Shown: positions 1-14,748, counted from the first letter of the stretch. The stretch: 64,000 nucleotides of DNA from Ascaris suum (GCA_013433145.1 CM024174.1:6038336-6102335); one strand, 5' to 3'. Made by a program: numbers and translations. The notes: generated from the letters alone by a model not told the origin.

Positions 1-3000
1 ATACTGTCATGTGGTTTGAAAAGGATGATAAATCGGGAGCACTGGTTTGTAAAATTTCTGCTAACTACAATTCTTTTAACAGTGATCAAACGCTGTTCAC
101 TCTTTGTAGCTCATACAATAGTAAATGAGATCAGATCGCCTACACATGCAACTTTCTATCAGCAAGTGAGATTTTCTCGAGGCGAGAAAGACGAAAGACG
201 AGAAAGGGGGGGGGGGGGGGGGGATAGCACCATATTGAACCCCAGCAGCGCTAGAACGATTTCCTCTATGACTCCGACTCAATCTACCAGTGTTGTATGA
301 TTTTTATGAGAAACATGCAAACATGAAATTTTGGGCTCCGTTGCAGCGTAAAACCGCATGCAAATGCAAAAATCGATGGATTTCGGTACGCAGGGCAATT
401 GCGATACTGGCGTCTAATTTGGCGGACATTTCACCTCGTCATTATCTTTGTGTATGGTGGTTAAATCTGTAAGTTTGCTCTCCCGATAAAACGATGCTGC
501 TAAATGGATACTATATTTCTGCCACGATCTGACCTTTATCACCTTCAGCACTTTATTCTCTGATGTCTCCAATTTTAACTAAAGATCAGTATTGCGTTCG
601 CTCAACTACAATGTGTCCCAGCCTCCTTTTTTCTTTATGATTATGTCCTTTATATTCAGACATTCTTTCGTGCAGTAAACTGTTCCTTCGACATTAATAC
701 TTCAGCAGCATACTTCTTTATTTAACACACTACCACACGCAATTTCCTCGCGTTCCTGCGACTACATAGGGAATTTTTTAGCTCGTGAAGCAAGATTTGA
801 GTTTATGACTACTTTGCGGGGATGAAGCCCATAAGGCCATCCTTGGAAGCCGCTCAAAAGCCGATTCGCCTCCAAGAAGTCCCTCGGAGACAAAGGAATT
901 CGGGGTGCAGAGGTGTCCATCAAGGGGTGCGTGGCCGAAAAATACCGAATTTATTTACATGAAAGTTGCGAGAGATAATGCCTGTCAGGAACCCGCCAGT
1001 TATAAATCTACGGCAACGAGAGCGACGCATTGTGCAAGCCTGGCACGTATGTACCCCCAGCCAGCAAATAATTTCCAGCAATTCCCTATTTTATGTCGAT
1101 AGGTTTTCAAATTTGCTCAAGGTTCTGGCGCGAGCTCAAAGGCAATTGTATGGTGCATATGTCAAGAGAGCGCGAGAAGTAACCTGGACTTGCAAAGTTT
1201 GCAGATTTCGGGAAGTGGGGAGCTGGCAGAAGATGTGCTGAGATGCGTGCTTTTATATTTCGTTTCCTTATTCAAGTAGTTTGAGCTAGCAGCAAATAAT
1301 AAATCATATGAATAGATGCATTCATAGTATAAATGATTGTGCAGGCGTTTTTTGGCAAGATATATGCAAACTGTAAATGCAACTACTAAATCCATGCAAA
1401 TTTTTTGGCACCTTTAAAAGTCTCTAACACCTCTCGAAAATGGAGAGTGAGTTTAATAGCTTGCGCAAAATCTCTCCTTGATATCCTATGTAATAACTCA
1501 GCAGTAATTTAATTACAGTAGCAGTAAATTAAATTTGGCGAACAACCACACATAGGCTCATTTCATAATTGCGCACGAATCTATCCTCGCCGTAGATGTC
1601 AGGAAAATCCAAACGAGAAGGTATCCCAGAACAGCCAACAGTTCTGAAATCCCGCTGTAATGAGGTCACTTCTGTCAGTCGCCAATAGATATGAAGACGT
1701 GTACAATAATGAGTACATATTTCATCCAAATTAATCGCTTGAGCAGATCTTCTGCTATATGAATACAAAAGAACTGCTTTCCATGCTTATTTGATTGTAA
1801 AATATGCGCATGCTTTTGGGTAGATTTAAGTATTAGGAGGATACCACGTCTCTTTGATGGATCTAAATGAGTACTGGTTTCACAACGAAAATGGCAAATT
1901 TTGGTTTATATTTCAGTGGTTCACTACTGAACAAATTATATGATATTACAAATTTATTTAAACACGATGTCTAATATTTTTGAAAATGGTTTCCGGAATT
2001 CAATCGTGAAAGGCGGCAAAATGTGCTAGGTGTCAGATGTTTCATGCAAATCACAGAAAACTGAAAAATAATTTTGCCCACCGAACCGCGATAGCGTGAA
2101 TTTTATACAGTAAACATATGTGGTGCTAATTTCAAAAGTTTCCGGAAAAGTATTATCACACAATTGACTAACGCTGAAAAGTGTTTGTCCGTTTATATGA
2201 ATATATCGCCTATCCGTTGGCCTGAACAACTCATGGAATATCACATTAGCGAGCAGTTTGTGTACTGCATCCAGAAGCAATGCATCTTACTATGAGATAC
2301 AACCGAAATTAGTTTGTTTGAGCACTTGAGCTCCCAGGGGATCTAGAAGGTGAGAAGAAAATTTGAAATGGGTGATGTTGTGGTTACATTACTGCAATAT
2401 GGAGAAATAATCGGGAGAACTAGCAGGGCGATAAGAGGAGGATGGGGTGGGTCTTCCGAAGATATCTTATTCCACCTTATTCCAACTTCTGTTATCATCG
2501 TAAGCCCTGCCTGTTCGGTCTATATGTTTATATCAATCCGAAGCACTTCAGCGCACCATGTAGTTTCCCATATTTATGCTTAGAATGAAAGAAATGCGCC
2601 CAACCTAATGCTCCAATTCGGAAAGAACAATTGAAAATTTAGCGCGATTAAAATAGTGGACGGTAGTTGATAAGAGTGGAATGTATGAAATGCTTGTGGG
2701 TCGTGAAGATGAACGCTCAGCGACTGTGGCTGAGGTGACGCACTTCAAACGTTCCCAGCGTGTGCGCTCTCTCTTCGAGCTGACATATTTATCATTGTAG
2801 TGTTATCAAGGTGCTAATCGTTTTCACCGCCACCCCACCTCTATATATGCCAAAGCCTATAAGCGTGCTTGTTTTATGCGCTTAAAGTACTCAAATATTT
2901 GCACCCTTAAACGGTACGTCATTTGCAACGAGACCTCGTGCCCGCTAACATTCCAGCATATGCTTTCTGATATAGATCGCTCTACCGGAAACGTATTTAA

Positions 3001-3580
3001 AGCATTACGTCATAACTCGCGGCAGTCGACTCAGCGTCTCCTTTAGAGCGAGAGGCACACGACTTGATGCTGATGGCTCTACTTCAGCATGGCGCACATC
3101 GTCGTATCTTTCAGGTTTTCATGAAAATACATCGCGTTCCACTTATCATTTTGAGGCTTCGTTTTCGGCACATTGGTGGTTTTGATTCGTGAAAATGATC
3201 TCGTATTGCATCTACTCATGCAACATTTGCATTTGCGCAGTGCTAATACGATATTTCGCTTTCTTTGTTCCAAGTGATATTTTTGCAAGGCCATTATAAT
3301 TTACAGAACTCCCAAAGAAGTAGTTCGTTTTAGAGGAGTTAACCTTACATGCTCAGCAAAGTAATTGTTGCATCCTTTCGTGATAGTTATATAAATTTTC
3401 GAAACTCCGACCGCTTTTCCATGGTACGGAACATTTTCGTTCTTCAAAGTAGGGATTCCAAGCAGATATATCATTATTTGGTTTCCGAATAATTCAGTAA
3501 TAATGCAATTCAGCGTTCAAAAAAATTGTTCTGCAAATGCTCGTGTGGCTTCTCCACGAGTGATTGCATTCACAAGCACT
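1..3580. other. Intergenic, no gene supported
   Basis: Only short open frames without coding composition, a poly-G run at 206-223, and AT-rich unique sequence. I see no exon chain. Confidence 0.5.
206..223. repeat. Poly-G run of 18
   Basis: Eighteen consecutive G bases in intergenic DNA. The length is likely to vary between reads or alleles. Confidence 0.95.
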
Positions 3581-3596
3581 AATTTTCAGACTTTCA

Positions 3597-4244
3597 ATGA
3601 AGTTCTTCGTGGCGATTGCAATTTCCATTGCGGTGAAGTACTGCACATCAGAGCCGATCATGCGCCGCTCTCTTGAAGACTGTAAGTTCTCGAATATTTT
3701 GCTTCCGACACTGACCAGAAACCTACAGAAAATTCCGAAACTTGCATATGAGGAAGAGTTGGGGAAGAAGGAGATAAAATGTCCACACACAACCAGGTGC
3801 ACCTGTGACTATAGTAAACGTAAAAAACAAGTAGAATTTGTGTATAGCAAGGGAGTGATGCCTGTCTGCGACAAAACCACATTATTTTATTCGAGTTCCG
3901 TACTGATTCATCGATGAAAATGAATTCCATTTGAAGGCACATTCGCGGATATATTCCTAACAAAGGTGAAAGGATGTGATATTAAGGAGCTTTACGAGAG
4001 GCATAAACTGTACGATATCGAAGAAAAGATTATTCCTTACGTGAAGAGGAATGAAGGCGTGCAGCAAAGAATGGCCACAGCACTGTCCGAGTTCCCACCA
4101 GGTCAGTTTATGATGAAAAAAATGCGAATGATTTTTGTTTAAATCAAGGTAATTGGCTTCATAGAAATGAAGCTCAGCGAGCTGGAACTAATGAATATCC
4201 CTGAGAATTTTCCAGTGGATCATATAAAACGGCGTCTGCACTGA
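3597..4244 (+). CDS. Small secreted protein, family not recognised
   Basis: Exons 3597-3813, 3937-4101 and 4165-4244 join in phase to about 153 aa. The ATG lies seven bases after an AATTTTCAG acceptor, so leader trans-splicing probably sets the start. A hydrophobic N-terminus (MKFFVAIAISIAV) acts as signal peptide. The rest is charged and helical, with a Cys-bearing segment (IKCPHTTRCTCDY), a LysCys patch (KVKGCDIKELYERH) and a hydrophilic end (DHIKRRLH). The first intron's acceptor (TTTGAAG) is weak. Reading straight through that donor gives an alternative 23-codon extension to a stop at about 3917. I recognise no family; a lineage-restricted secreted protein, common in parasitic nematodes, would fit. 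Confidence 0.6.
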
Positions 4245-4309
4245 CACTGAAAAAGCAGTCTGACAGCTTTTGTGAAGAGGTAAAAGTGTGCGGCAGGAAG
4301 ACACTGACA

Positions 4310-7300
4310 TAAAATTCCATAGATGATATGCAACTTCAGAACATTTTTGCCACGATCACACTTCCGTCGCTAAAAAATTAAACCATATTATGAACAAATT
4401 TTATAGGACGTCGAACTTTTTGTTATAGCCACGCTACGCAAGCGAAAGAACAAAGGCGCAATTATAGATGTTTGAATGCTGTGAAAACAATGACGTATTC
4501 AATTGTTTCTTTGTATTTGAATGTACGAATTTAGTGAGGTAATCTCTGTGAATCACTCTTGGTTGCATGCTGATAACATGACCTCACTGCGGCTGCAGAG
4601 TGTGACGAGAGGGATTCGATATGCAAGGTCGATGAAACACGACTGTGCATTTGTCCAAAGATGTACGTTTGCGATCCAGTCTCCAGGACGCGAATACATC
4701 AATGTGTTCTTCTTGGCTACTATGCAATGACTGGCCGGTGACTGCAGCATTGCAATAACTGGACGTGTGTGCATATGTATATTACAACTGAGGCATATAT
4801 CTCATTTCAACGTCGCAGATAAAGCATTTCATTTAACCGAAAATTAGTCAGTTCATCGATAAACCTTTCAAACAGCTCTTGCTTATATAGTGCCGCGCAA
4901 ATATGCAAACTTATCAGCGTCGACACGAATTTGTATTGAAACATCAGCGCAGAAAAAATTGAAAGCGACTAATAATGCCTTAAATTCCGTAAAGCCTTGA
5001 GTTCGCTATTTGAGGTGAGGCTAATCATCAAATTTGAATGAGGGAGGGGGGGGGGGGTGTTGTGAGAGCTGCTGTAGAGTGATGCATCAGAAGGAGGCAG
5101 TGATAAAAATCGTATCAGGGACTGAATTTGAAGAGAATTCACAAAAGATCGTCCCGTAGGGGGGACTATATTTTTGAAGGGAAAAGAGTTTGAAATGGAA
5201 TCGAGGGGAGGTAGGGAAAGATAGGAGAACCATGCGACCTGTTAAACGCTGCACGTGAACCATGTTAGTGCAGCTGTATTGAGGAGGGAGTTTACTTGCA
5301 ACGTACGATGATCGAACACCTGAAATATACAGCAGTGCACTCAGGAATGCGCAGTGACTATTCAGAACGAAGACCTAAACCTCCAGAAATGAAAATGAAT
5401 TTCTTGGAAAAAAGGAATGTTTGCAGTAAAATAGCAACTCAAGACAACGTCTGCAGTCCCATATGTCGTTGGCAGTGTTTAAATGCATAACATTTTAGAC
5501 AACGAAAAACTCAAACAAAACTTTATTGCGTTCATTATGCGTTAGAAGAGGTGATCGTCCTTTGAGAGCGGTTACGGTTCCATTCGGGCACCGAGTGACA
5601 TAAGACGAAAAGAAATTTACATTTAATTGTAGAGCGTTTATTTATTTGGTCAAATGCGACGTCCTTTTCAGAACAACGACTACTTTCTAACTTCTGTAGA
5701 TATTGCTTCAGATGTGACGCCATTTCAGCGCTAAAAATTTTGCAACATATAATCATCCTCGCTGCAAAGCGAATGAGATCTTTTAGCTATCGCAAAAGTT
5801 CCACAAATTTCTATTCTCATTCTCCACAGCGCGATTTCTTTTCAACTTATCAGTGAAAGATGCAGAAAAGCCACCGAAGGATGAATACGTGATCAGATGA
5901 CCAGCTGCAAACGTGAAGATATGATGTTCGTTTTGACAATTTCCATTGACCGTTGAACGCAGATTGAATGTCTCTGGAAATGAGGTACGAAACAGTACAA
6001 CGTCTCACACGAGTCACAATTAAGGATGAGACCTTCCTTCCCATCTAGTTTAAGATGTTCTGTCTGGACAATACTGTCTCCATGGAATACTTTTCAACAT
6101 GGCTCAGGGTAGAGCAAGTACAGCTTTGTACGGACTATGAAAGCAAATTTTCTCTCATTATCACCCATATAGAAGATTTCATTAGCAGCAGAGTTTAGAA
6201 GTAGAAATTCTTGATAGTTGATTTTTCATTACACTGCACAGTCTTCACTTTTTGTAGTTCCAATAAATAGTTGTGTAAATTTAAGTGTTTATCCCGCCAC
6301 TGCAAAAGAGTACACCACGAATACAACTGTGATTCAGGACTGTTTTATTTTCAGGCTAAATTGTCAGCATTCTGGCAGCCGTATTTGCTCAGAGCGGAAT
6401 TTGTTGTGTAGTTGTGCCTAGTCAGGAAACATACAAGACAAAAACTTTATTTGTCTCTACCAGTAAAATTTTTCTGCTAAGGGTACCTGTTCCAAAAACC
6501 CAGGTTCCAGCTTCATCACGCCACTAGATAAGCTGTCATGATTGATTTAAGGAAATATGTTGCCCAATCTATGTTCGCCACTAATAATATTTGATCGCAT
6601 TCAAGTCAGAGTGCACAACCATATATATTTTCTGATATCTCAACTGGAACAACCAAAGTGATAGTCATCTTCGCGTTAAGAAACTCTCGCCTTGAAACAT
6701 TCATGAAGGCTAAGGCAGTAGAGTGGCGCTGACTTAAGAAGAGAGAAACGAAGCGTGATTAGCGAGAGTGGCGATTGTGTTATAATAAAATGAACAAAGC
6801 GATGCTTAACCTTCAACAGGACCGAGCGTTGATGCCGCGATGAGAAAACCAATATCCAAACCGGTGTTTTCGAATGTACACCCATAAAATAGCGCTCTCT
6901 CTTAGTCCCTTCAATCTGCGTGATGCGATCTCATCATCCCTCACACTTATTTCACCCCTCTTGGGCGCTCACAGTTCAGCTCAACGTGTAGGGTAATTTT
7001 ATTCCTGTACGTCCAGACGGATAAATAAGCAATTCTTTAAGAAAATTTGCTATTTCGTCATAATGGCAATTTCTGTTGATATTTCGAAGCTGCCTTTAAA
7101 GGACATTTCTGGCCATTTCTGGTCATTTTCAGTGGTGAGAGTTGTTGCTTTCTTGATCATATTGCGCTCACTGTGGTCATAGCACACGAACATCGCTAAC
7201 GGTAGGAGAGTATTGCTCGATATATCTAACATTCAAATCGATTTTTTGCAGAAAGTTGTGATATTTTCTTTCCAACAAGAAAAGGAGTCGGCGAATTCAA

Positions 7301-9850
7301 TAGAAGCCGTAACTATTCACTAAGAACATATTGCAAACGCAGACGCTAAAACGACCAAAAATTTTGCGTAACGACAAAGAAATTATTGCTGTATGCTTTC
7401 CATACGTTAACGACTTGTTGCACTGCAATTAAATGTTATCTTTAGGTTGTGCTTTTTATTGTAAACGCTTTGAATGCGCTCCAACTGATTCGCAAATTAA
7501 AGAGTATATCGCTTTTTAGTGATTACATCGCTGAAATGATGCTAACAATTGTGAAGGTAGAATCAGCTTCCATCGATTATAAGATGCAACCGAAGATAAG
7601 ATTTTTGCAATCATGAAATATCAGAAAATCACCTGATATTCGTGGATTGCGAGAATTTTCATATCTTATTGGTTTAATCTACCAAAAGATTCCGTATCTT
7701 CAGTAGCGGCCACTTCAACGCAACTGTAATAAACTATAGGCAGAGGAGAATGCATAAGTATTATTGGTATGCCAAAGTGTTATGTTATGTTTTGATGAGT
7801 CTATTTTGTCTGCCCATGAATCAGGATTATTTGAATCACTCAACGTTCACAAAGATCCATGTTCTTTAGACGCTGACTGAGAAGATCGTGAAGCACAATA
7901 ACAAACAAGAACAATTCAAGTTTTGAGATTTATTTGCAAAAAAGAGTGCAATAAAACTGAATATGAGAGCGCATGAACGGCGTTACTGAGTTGCTAAAGA
8001 ATGACTCTGAAGCGAATAAAGCAATGCTTCGAGCGTTGTGATGTTCGCTTGAGAATAGGGCAAAAAGCGAAAACCACTGCGAAACAACAATAAAGAAACC
8101 GGTTGACGTTGCAGAGATTGATATGGTGCACGGATCTGTGCGTTACATTCATTGTCTTGTCGTGAATTAGCAAAATTTTTGGATCCACATTGGATCATTT
8201 CAGCATTTCAAACTATTATTGCTGCGATACCGTAAGTGACACTGCTAGGAAAACCACTGGAATTGCTTAAGGTGGAGGTGTTGAAAGGAAAGATCGAGAG
8301 AGGAAGGATGAAGGAGAAAGGGTTCGTTGATCGATATGATGCCTGAATAAATTTAACCATTTATTCGTGTTCCTAAAGCCCGAGTTATCAGCGATATGTT
8401 TATCTGAAATTGTTGGCGTGATTTGTCCGAGGTAATGGAACGATATAAAGAAATCTTGTTAGAGGTTTTCTGTTAGTTCCCCGATACATGAATGAGGATA
8501 ATGAGATTGAAGAAATATTATGTGGCTGGGTAAAGCACTGTGGCGTATAGGCTTTTTCTATGACGCGCCTGTACGTCCTCCACACAATATTTATTTTCAT
8601 GCACAGAATATTAAATATGTTAGAGAAAGAGGTTGAATCATTGGTGAAGGCCGACTTGTCTACCTACTCGGCGCTTCGCCAATTATCCAGTCTATCGGGA
8701 ATTCGTGAGGATCATTGAATTCCCGAACTGTTATCAAATACAGCAATATTGAAAACATCGCATTTGCTATAGTTCACATTTGCAATGAAACTTATTCCTT
8801 CCCGACAATCGTTGCGCTCCTTGCAGTAAAATGCTGTTTCCGCTTAGTTTGAGTGGGTGGTTGCTAAGCATCTTCAATGAAGCTCCCGAACCGAAGCACA
8901 TCGTTCGCAGTGGCGGGAGAGCAGAGGTATTGTACGGATTTCTCGTGACAGATCACAAGTTGTGTTATACAGTTATCAGCAAAAATAGAAAGCAGAGCAG
9001 CAACGAAGGCATAAAAGGCGCCACTAGACACTTCAAGGTGAGCAAGATGAAAGCGAATCTTCATAAAAGCGTCAATAAATTACTTTCGATTGCAGCATCC
9101 TCTCCATCCTCACAGAATTATCGAACAGGCTTCACTGTCAGTATAAACCAAGTGTTTAGCAACCACACCTCAGTGCAGTAGCTTATGTCAGACAACGATC
9201 CACGAACGTCAAAACAACGTTTTTTTTTTGCCGCGAACACTAGAATCGGACTCTCAAGCATAAGCCACTTCTGAATGGTCTTGTTTTTCAAGTGTTTGAG
9301 TGCGGCCTGGATAATGGGAGTTCAGATAAAGCACTGTTCAAGACGAATACTAACAGCACATAGAAAGCAAGTGCAATACTACTTGATCTAATGTAACAGT
9401 CGTCTGCTTGGATAAGCGGGATATAAGCAACTGCACTCAACTAATAACGGACGAGTTCCTATCACGTTTTTACTGGACATTAGTGGTTAGAGAATATGTT
9501 CCAATTTTCATAAGCATTCAGCACATCCAATTTATCTCAACCTTTTCTACAACACAGACAAGAGCAAACGTTGACCTCACATTTGTGGGTCGTCTTGGGA
9601 TGGCTAACAAATTTTCTTTTTTCCCCTTTCCTTCTTTGTTCTACTTGCGATCGTAATGTGCACTTCCTAGCTTAAAAGGTTTAGTGCTGTGTTCATTCAA
9701 CTAAGCATTTTATATGTCCCCTTCCTGCTTTTTATTTCCCGTAGATATCTTTTAATGCAACAGAACACCTGTCGCCTTGCAAACGACTTCGGATAGATGT
9801 CTTTACGTGATTAGGCGATCAAAGCATTTCAAGTATGTGACTTGAGAACC
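4310..9850. other. Intergenic, one exon-like fragment
   Basis: Apart from the fragment at 8607-8718, no exon with a consistent splice context was found. A short G-run (5047-5057) and purine-rich stretches near 5160-5230 are present. Confidence 0.45.
8607..8718 (+). CDS. Isolated coding-like terminal exon
   Basis: A TTTTCATGCACAG acceptor precedes an open frame ending in TGA that encodes a regular, helix-like peptide (MLEKEVESLVKADLSTYSAL and then a short tail RQLSSLSGIREDH). Composition looks coding and unlike the flanks. I found no convincing upstream exon, so the gene is unidentified and partial. Confidence 0.22.
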
Positions 9851-9857
9851 TTTCAGG

Positions 9858-12800
9858 ATGTCTATACCAATGGCGCTTGCGACAATCTTTCTTTCACTCT
9901 TCACCGCACAATATATAGATGCTACTGGAAGACATCCTCACGTCGAGCTCGACCCAAGCATTCCAAATGTCAAGTAAGTTGACTGTGAAATAATGCAGCA
10001 ATTTGACTTTTAAGAAATCTAGTGCAACAGATGACGGATACGTCATTTAGAGGAATATTTGGTGAAAAATTAGAAGTGTTTTTCCAACATACCCAAGTAA
10101 TAGTCTCATAAAATGTTTGAATAAACATTTGAGAATTGACAATGCAATATCGTTTGCACAAACGAGGTTTCTAGGTGAGCCAGAACGTAAATGTATCGGA
10201 TGTACTGCCATGTATGGAGAAAAATTTTCAACAAAAGTAAACAACGAAAAATGTTCGATTATTTCAAGAAATACATATCTGTAAGTCATGATGAGCCGTA
10301 TTGTGTATGACTCGCATAGCGCAAATTTACCCATATGTCATAGCATAAAGTGTCTTTTTAATTATTTAGACGCATAGTTGTGGCAATATAGTTACTCTGA
10401 ATGTTTGTTGCAGTGGGCCAAAAGATCTTTTATAGTTTTCGAGAGTTCGGAAATTACGTCAAAACAATTAGGTGCGTTAGCTCATTGTTCGCAAATCATA
10501 GCTATAGCGTGCATCTGCATCTGCATATACTGCTTTTTAATCCATTCATAGATTCCTGCTTTTCGACCTATCATGTTGTTTCTTAGAAGAGAATGTATCT
10601 CGATTCAACCTCGTTCAATATTTCATCTAGCTGTTGCTGACTGTCGGTGACAAGTGGAGCTTTCAGTTTTGGCAGCGACGGCAGTTGCAGCACAGACACT
10701 AATTGACAGCTTGTCTTTCGTTTTATGCGCAGCCGAGCATAATCGAATAAGATGCTTCAGAAGTTGAAAGCCACTCCGTTGATAGCAGTTTAAGGGGCAG
10801 TAAAACAGAATTGTGCCTCGAAATGCATCTTAAAGCAATTCCACAGTACGTTACTTGAATATGTTCGTTTACAGCCCGCAGAGCGCCGAATCGGGAGATT
10901 CTTGCGTGGGGCAATGCGCGTTTCATTTTGTCGATCAACTCAAGCTGCAGCTTGGTGGTGGAAATGCTGCGCAACTATTGAATCTCAACTACAATGAGTT
11001 CCTTATCGCTTTCTCGAACATCACATTTTTCGAAGGATTCTGCAAGTGGGTCTCTTAGGAGAAGTGACCGTGGCCACAAATGCACTAGGAATCTTGCACA
11101 TTGAGGAAACTTTTAAATACCTCGGGCGGATATTCGCCCTGGAAGCAGTACCTGCATTGAAGCGACGCAAAAATTCGAAATGAACAAAAAAAGGCCATAC
11201 TTAATGTGCATACGATAAATAGCATGATGGGTTTGAGAAAAAAAACTTGTTGTTTAGTATGAGGGAGATTGAATTCGGCTTGTTGCAGGCAAAAGAGGAA
11301 TGCATGACGTCATTTTTGCTCATAAAAAAGATTCGGAATTCTTTTCACGGAAAATTCACAAAATTCACATTTTACTCATTAACGTCAGAAATTCTTTTGG
11401 AAAAGTGGTTGAGAAAATCGGTTGAGGACGTCTATCATCGCGCAGATTTGAAAAGTCGAGTTTGCTAATTTTTATAATGTTTCCTTTAGCCGTTCTCGCT
11501 TCCTTTCGTTTTGTCGTCTTGCTTCTCCAACTGAAACTGTGTTTTCACTCGTGGCAAAAGACTTGGAGATGGCAAAATTGGTGAACTGTTTTATTACTTT
11601 GCTGCCGTAAAACACTTTACCAGCCTACAATAAAATTTCCATGATTTCGAACAGAATCAACTTTGCAGATTTTATCACAACTTTCAATATTGTTATTCGG
11701 GTTGCTCACCAAGTTACATGCAAGAACTACTTTCAAGAAGTGCGAAAATTATCGACCATTTTTGTGTATATAACTTCAAAGGTAAATGAATTGTTCCAGC
11801 ATTTACAATTATGATGCCTGAGTGCTAAAATTTTGGATTATGAGTGAATGCAAATTAGCGGCGATATTTTTTTTCAATTCAAGGGCACTGTTCAAATTCC
11901 ATTAGCCTTAGGCTTTGATCACAATGAGAGTAATCATTGTTGGAAACGAAACAAATTTTTATGAAAGCAAAGCTGAAAATTTCAGTGTCTTTCATTAAAA
12001 CTTCCATTTCTAACGATAAATTCGCCAAAGAAACCCCAGAATGGACCTAAACGAATTGGAGATTTTTTTCAATCCTCAGCCCTCTCTGTTCATCAAGCTG
12101 TCAAGTTTCCTCCATTTGTGGCAAAGCTAACGTGGATAATTCAGCTACGCAATAAATGAAAAGAAAACGGATCAGAAAAATAGAAACGCATGCACTTTTG
12201 CGTTTCATTCACAACGTCTACTATATCTCACGTGTTTTCAACACAAGTAAAACATGCGAGATAATTTATTCATCTCTTCAGTAGTCTGAACATTCATGCA
12301 AATATTCTGCAAAAGATTCATTTTCCTTATAGCTTGTGTGACATTAAATTGAAATTTAACCAATGGCAGAACGCAGTTAGTTTCTGCGTTTCAATGTCGA
12401 CAGTCTCCTCTCAACTGGTTAGGCCAACTTGGGACTAATCTTTAGACGTCGAGCTGCACTCTACATTATGCTGTGTTTCGCAACCTTGAGCTTCACCGGC
12501 AGAAACAAGTCGATATAGAGATGAACAGGCAGGTGGGTATACATGCATGGATGCAACCAGAAAGTCACCAGAATCGCATGAGAATAAAGTGCGATGCTTC
12601 TCTTTCCCATTTTTAGATTTGTTCTTTCATCCATTTTGAAATGTTTCTTTTTGAGAGATTCACGAGCGATTCGGATGCTTGTCGCGGTTGGATGGGCAAT
12701 TCTCAAAACAATGTCTGAGCACATGCACACCGTACCACAATGCTGTCAACTCAGTTATGAATAATTTCAAGCATTTAGCGCTCAATGGAGATTCAACTGC

Positions 12801-13817
12801 AGCTGAGAAATACCTAAACGAATCCTGCGAGTGAGTTCATCCTTTCTCAACAACAATACCTCAGCAGTTCTTGAACTTAAATGACCTTTATTAATGAAAA
12901 CAAAACGTTCCCTTCAACCACCTGTTTCATCGTTCTTTTCAACATAGAGATGATACTTCTCTGTTCAGAAAAGATATCTGGCGAGTGAACCAGTGAAATG
13001 AAAGGTCTTTTTTCAATTTCTTTATTGATGTTTACAAGAATAAAATAAAATAAAATAAAATAGAAAAAAAATAGGCTATTACATTCACTTATGAGTTATT
13101 TAAATGACATTATTTCGTTGACTTTCCCTATGAATTCATTTAATTTCTTTGTACTATTTAGGTACGTTATATGCACATTGCACTGTGATGTACCTACGAT
13201 AGTACATATGTGCGGCTTTGATACAGCGAATCTCGTTATCGATCTAACAAGGAAATCGTTCGCTTCTATGGAAACAATGGCACTTGACACCGGCGCTGTT
13301 TCAAGGTCACTGCTGCTATTTGCTGCTCAATAGTTCGTTTCAACTAGCACTGAAACAACATTACATACAATTATTCATTTTTTCTAAGTTACATCGGAGA
13401 AAATTCTACACCAAGTCATACAATTATATGCGTTCCCATTAACTTGCTACGCGTGATTGTTGCTACCCGCACAATAGTAGCAAGCAAGTTGCACAAAGTA
13501 AGTGCTACACTATCGTAAGAGTTTATTGATGTGTGTGGAACATCATAATAATGGGGGAGGAAGTAACAGAGTGGGAAAATTACTGCACTTTCCAATCATT
13601 ATTGGAATTTATATGAAATTGCAGATGGCCCCGCATTTGTGCTGACATAAAAGCCTATAAACTGCCGACTACATCGACGGAGGTGCCAACTCGCAACGAA
13701 AGTATGGAAGAGCGATCATCCCAGCGACACTATCAAGCACAAGTGTCATCCTCTGAGGCTAAATCAGTGCCTACTTTGATAATTTTCTCCCTGATTATTG
13801 CCTTGAATCGACTGTGA
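9858..13817 (+). CDS. Secreted cysteine-rich protein, CPG4-like domain (gene 1)
   Basis: Exons 9858-9973, 10875-11045, 11669-11781, 12755-12830, 13162-13305 and 13625-13817 keep phase throughout and give about 270 aa. The ATG lies one base after TTTCAG, a textbook leader acceptor. Residues 1-22 are a signal peptide ending ...AQYIDA. The mature part carries a repeated cysteine pattern: SCVGQC, FEGFCK, YCYSGC, DHFCVYNF, NESCEY, CTLHC, HMCGF, RICADI. This spacing (CxxxC, single C, CxxxC, two single Cs, CxxxC, two single Cs) resembles the nematode chondroitin-proteoglycan-4 domain, so a secreted or surface role is inferred. I have no alignment. The tail is Ser/Thr/Glu-rich, with SSE positions that could carry glycosaminoglycan, and ends in a hydrophobic stretch (SVPTLIIFSLIIAL) followed by NRL, which could be a GPI-attachment signal. 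A second member lies at 25793-27746. The gene model is firm; the family name is tentative. Confidence 0.75.
13041..13062. repeat. (TAAAA)4 tandem repeat
   Basis: Four TAAAA units in the fourth intron of the CPG4-like gene 1. Confidence 0.9.
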
Positions 13818-14748
13818 CCGTTGCCGATGGCGCTGCTTACTTGCAATTAACTCAGTCTCTTTCTACTATGTACATAAAACGTTTTTGAAAGAATGTATCA
13901 GGTCAGTTTGGTCGCTTAAAATATCACAAAGCGATCAAAAGCAGAAAAAAAGGCAAAAAGCTAGCCACGAAGGCTTCAAAAGTAACATATTATCTTATTG
14001 CTCATGATATTATTTATCCTTACCTTCACCACCTGAACGTTTACAAGTCTGAACGTTTACAAGAACTATTAATTGTGCCTTCCATATGACAATACTGGGG
14101 CACTTTGTCCCCCTTGTACCATAAGCATATTGCAGAAGGAAGGGCATTTTGAAAGATTTGTGCCTTAGTCAAACTGACATTATTGAAGAGCAACCATGGT
14201 ACGTGATCGTGCTTGTCTGGATAGATTTCGTCCGTTCTTTTAGCAGCCTGCAGTTGGAGACGATCCCCGAGTCCACTTGTGATGCAAATGCTGGAAAATG
14301 CACTCTTTTGAGGAGAAATTTATGCACTTAATTCTTATAATTTTGAGCAACATGGAAGAACGCTCTTCCTCGAAATCATACAAGAAAATCTAAGTATGAC
14401 TATGTAAGGTATTCACAAAATCCGCACAATGAAGTGTTTTCAATGATGTCACAACCAATTTCTGCGTTTTGAACAGGCAGAGAAGTTAGCTTGAGCAAAA
14501 TTTCTATATGGGAAAGAAAAAACGAAAGATGAGTAAATGGACCATCTCTGTCAAGTCATCAATTCCATTGTCTTTATTTTTCATTCTCTCATTTTGTTTC
14601 TTCTAAGCTGTAGGTAAATTTCGGTCAAAATGCTTTCAACAAATACAGTGGTCGAAGAATAGGCGAATTCTTATTTCTTTCGGCTCTGCTTCATGTAACA
14701 AAGGCGGTAGGCCTAATCGAGATGACAACAAATGCTCGGATGTAGCGC

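Noticed and set aside
6356..6420. Peptide resembling the GILT signature (CQHSGSRIC) after a TTTTCAG acceptor
   Set aside because: Cysteine spacing is off by one, the Gly and Glu of the motif are absent, and no CxxC exon lies upstream.
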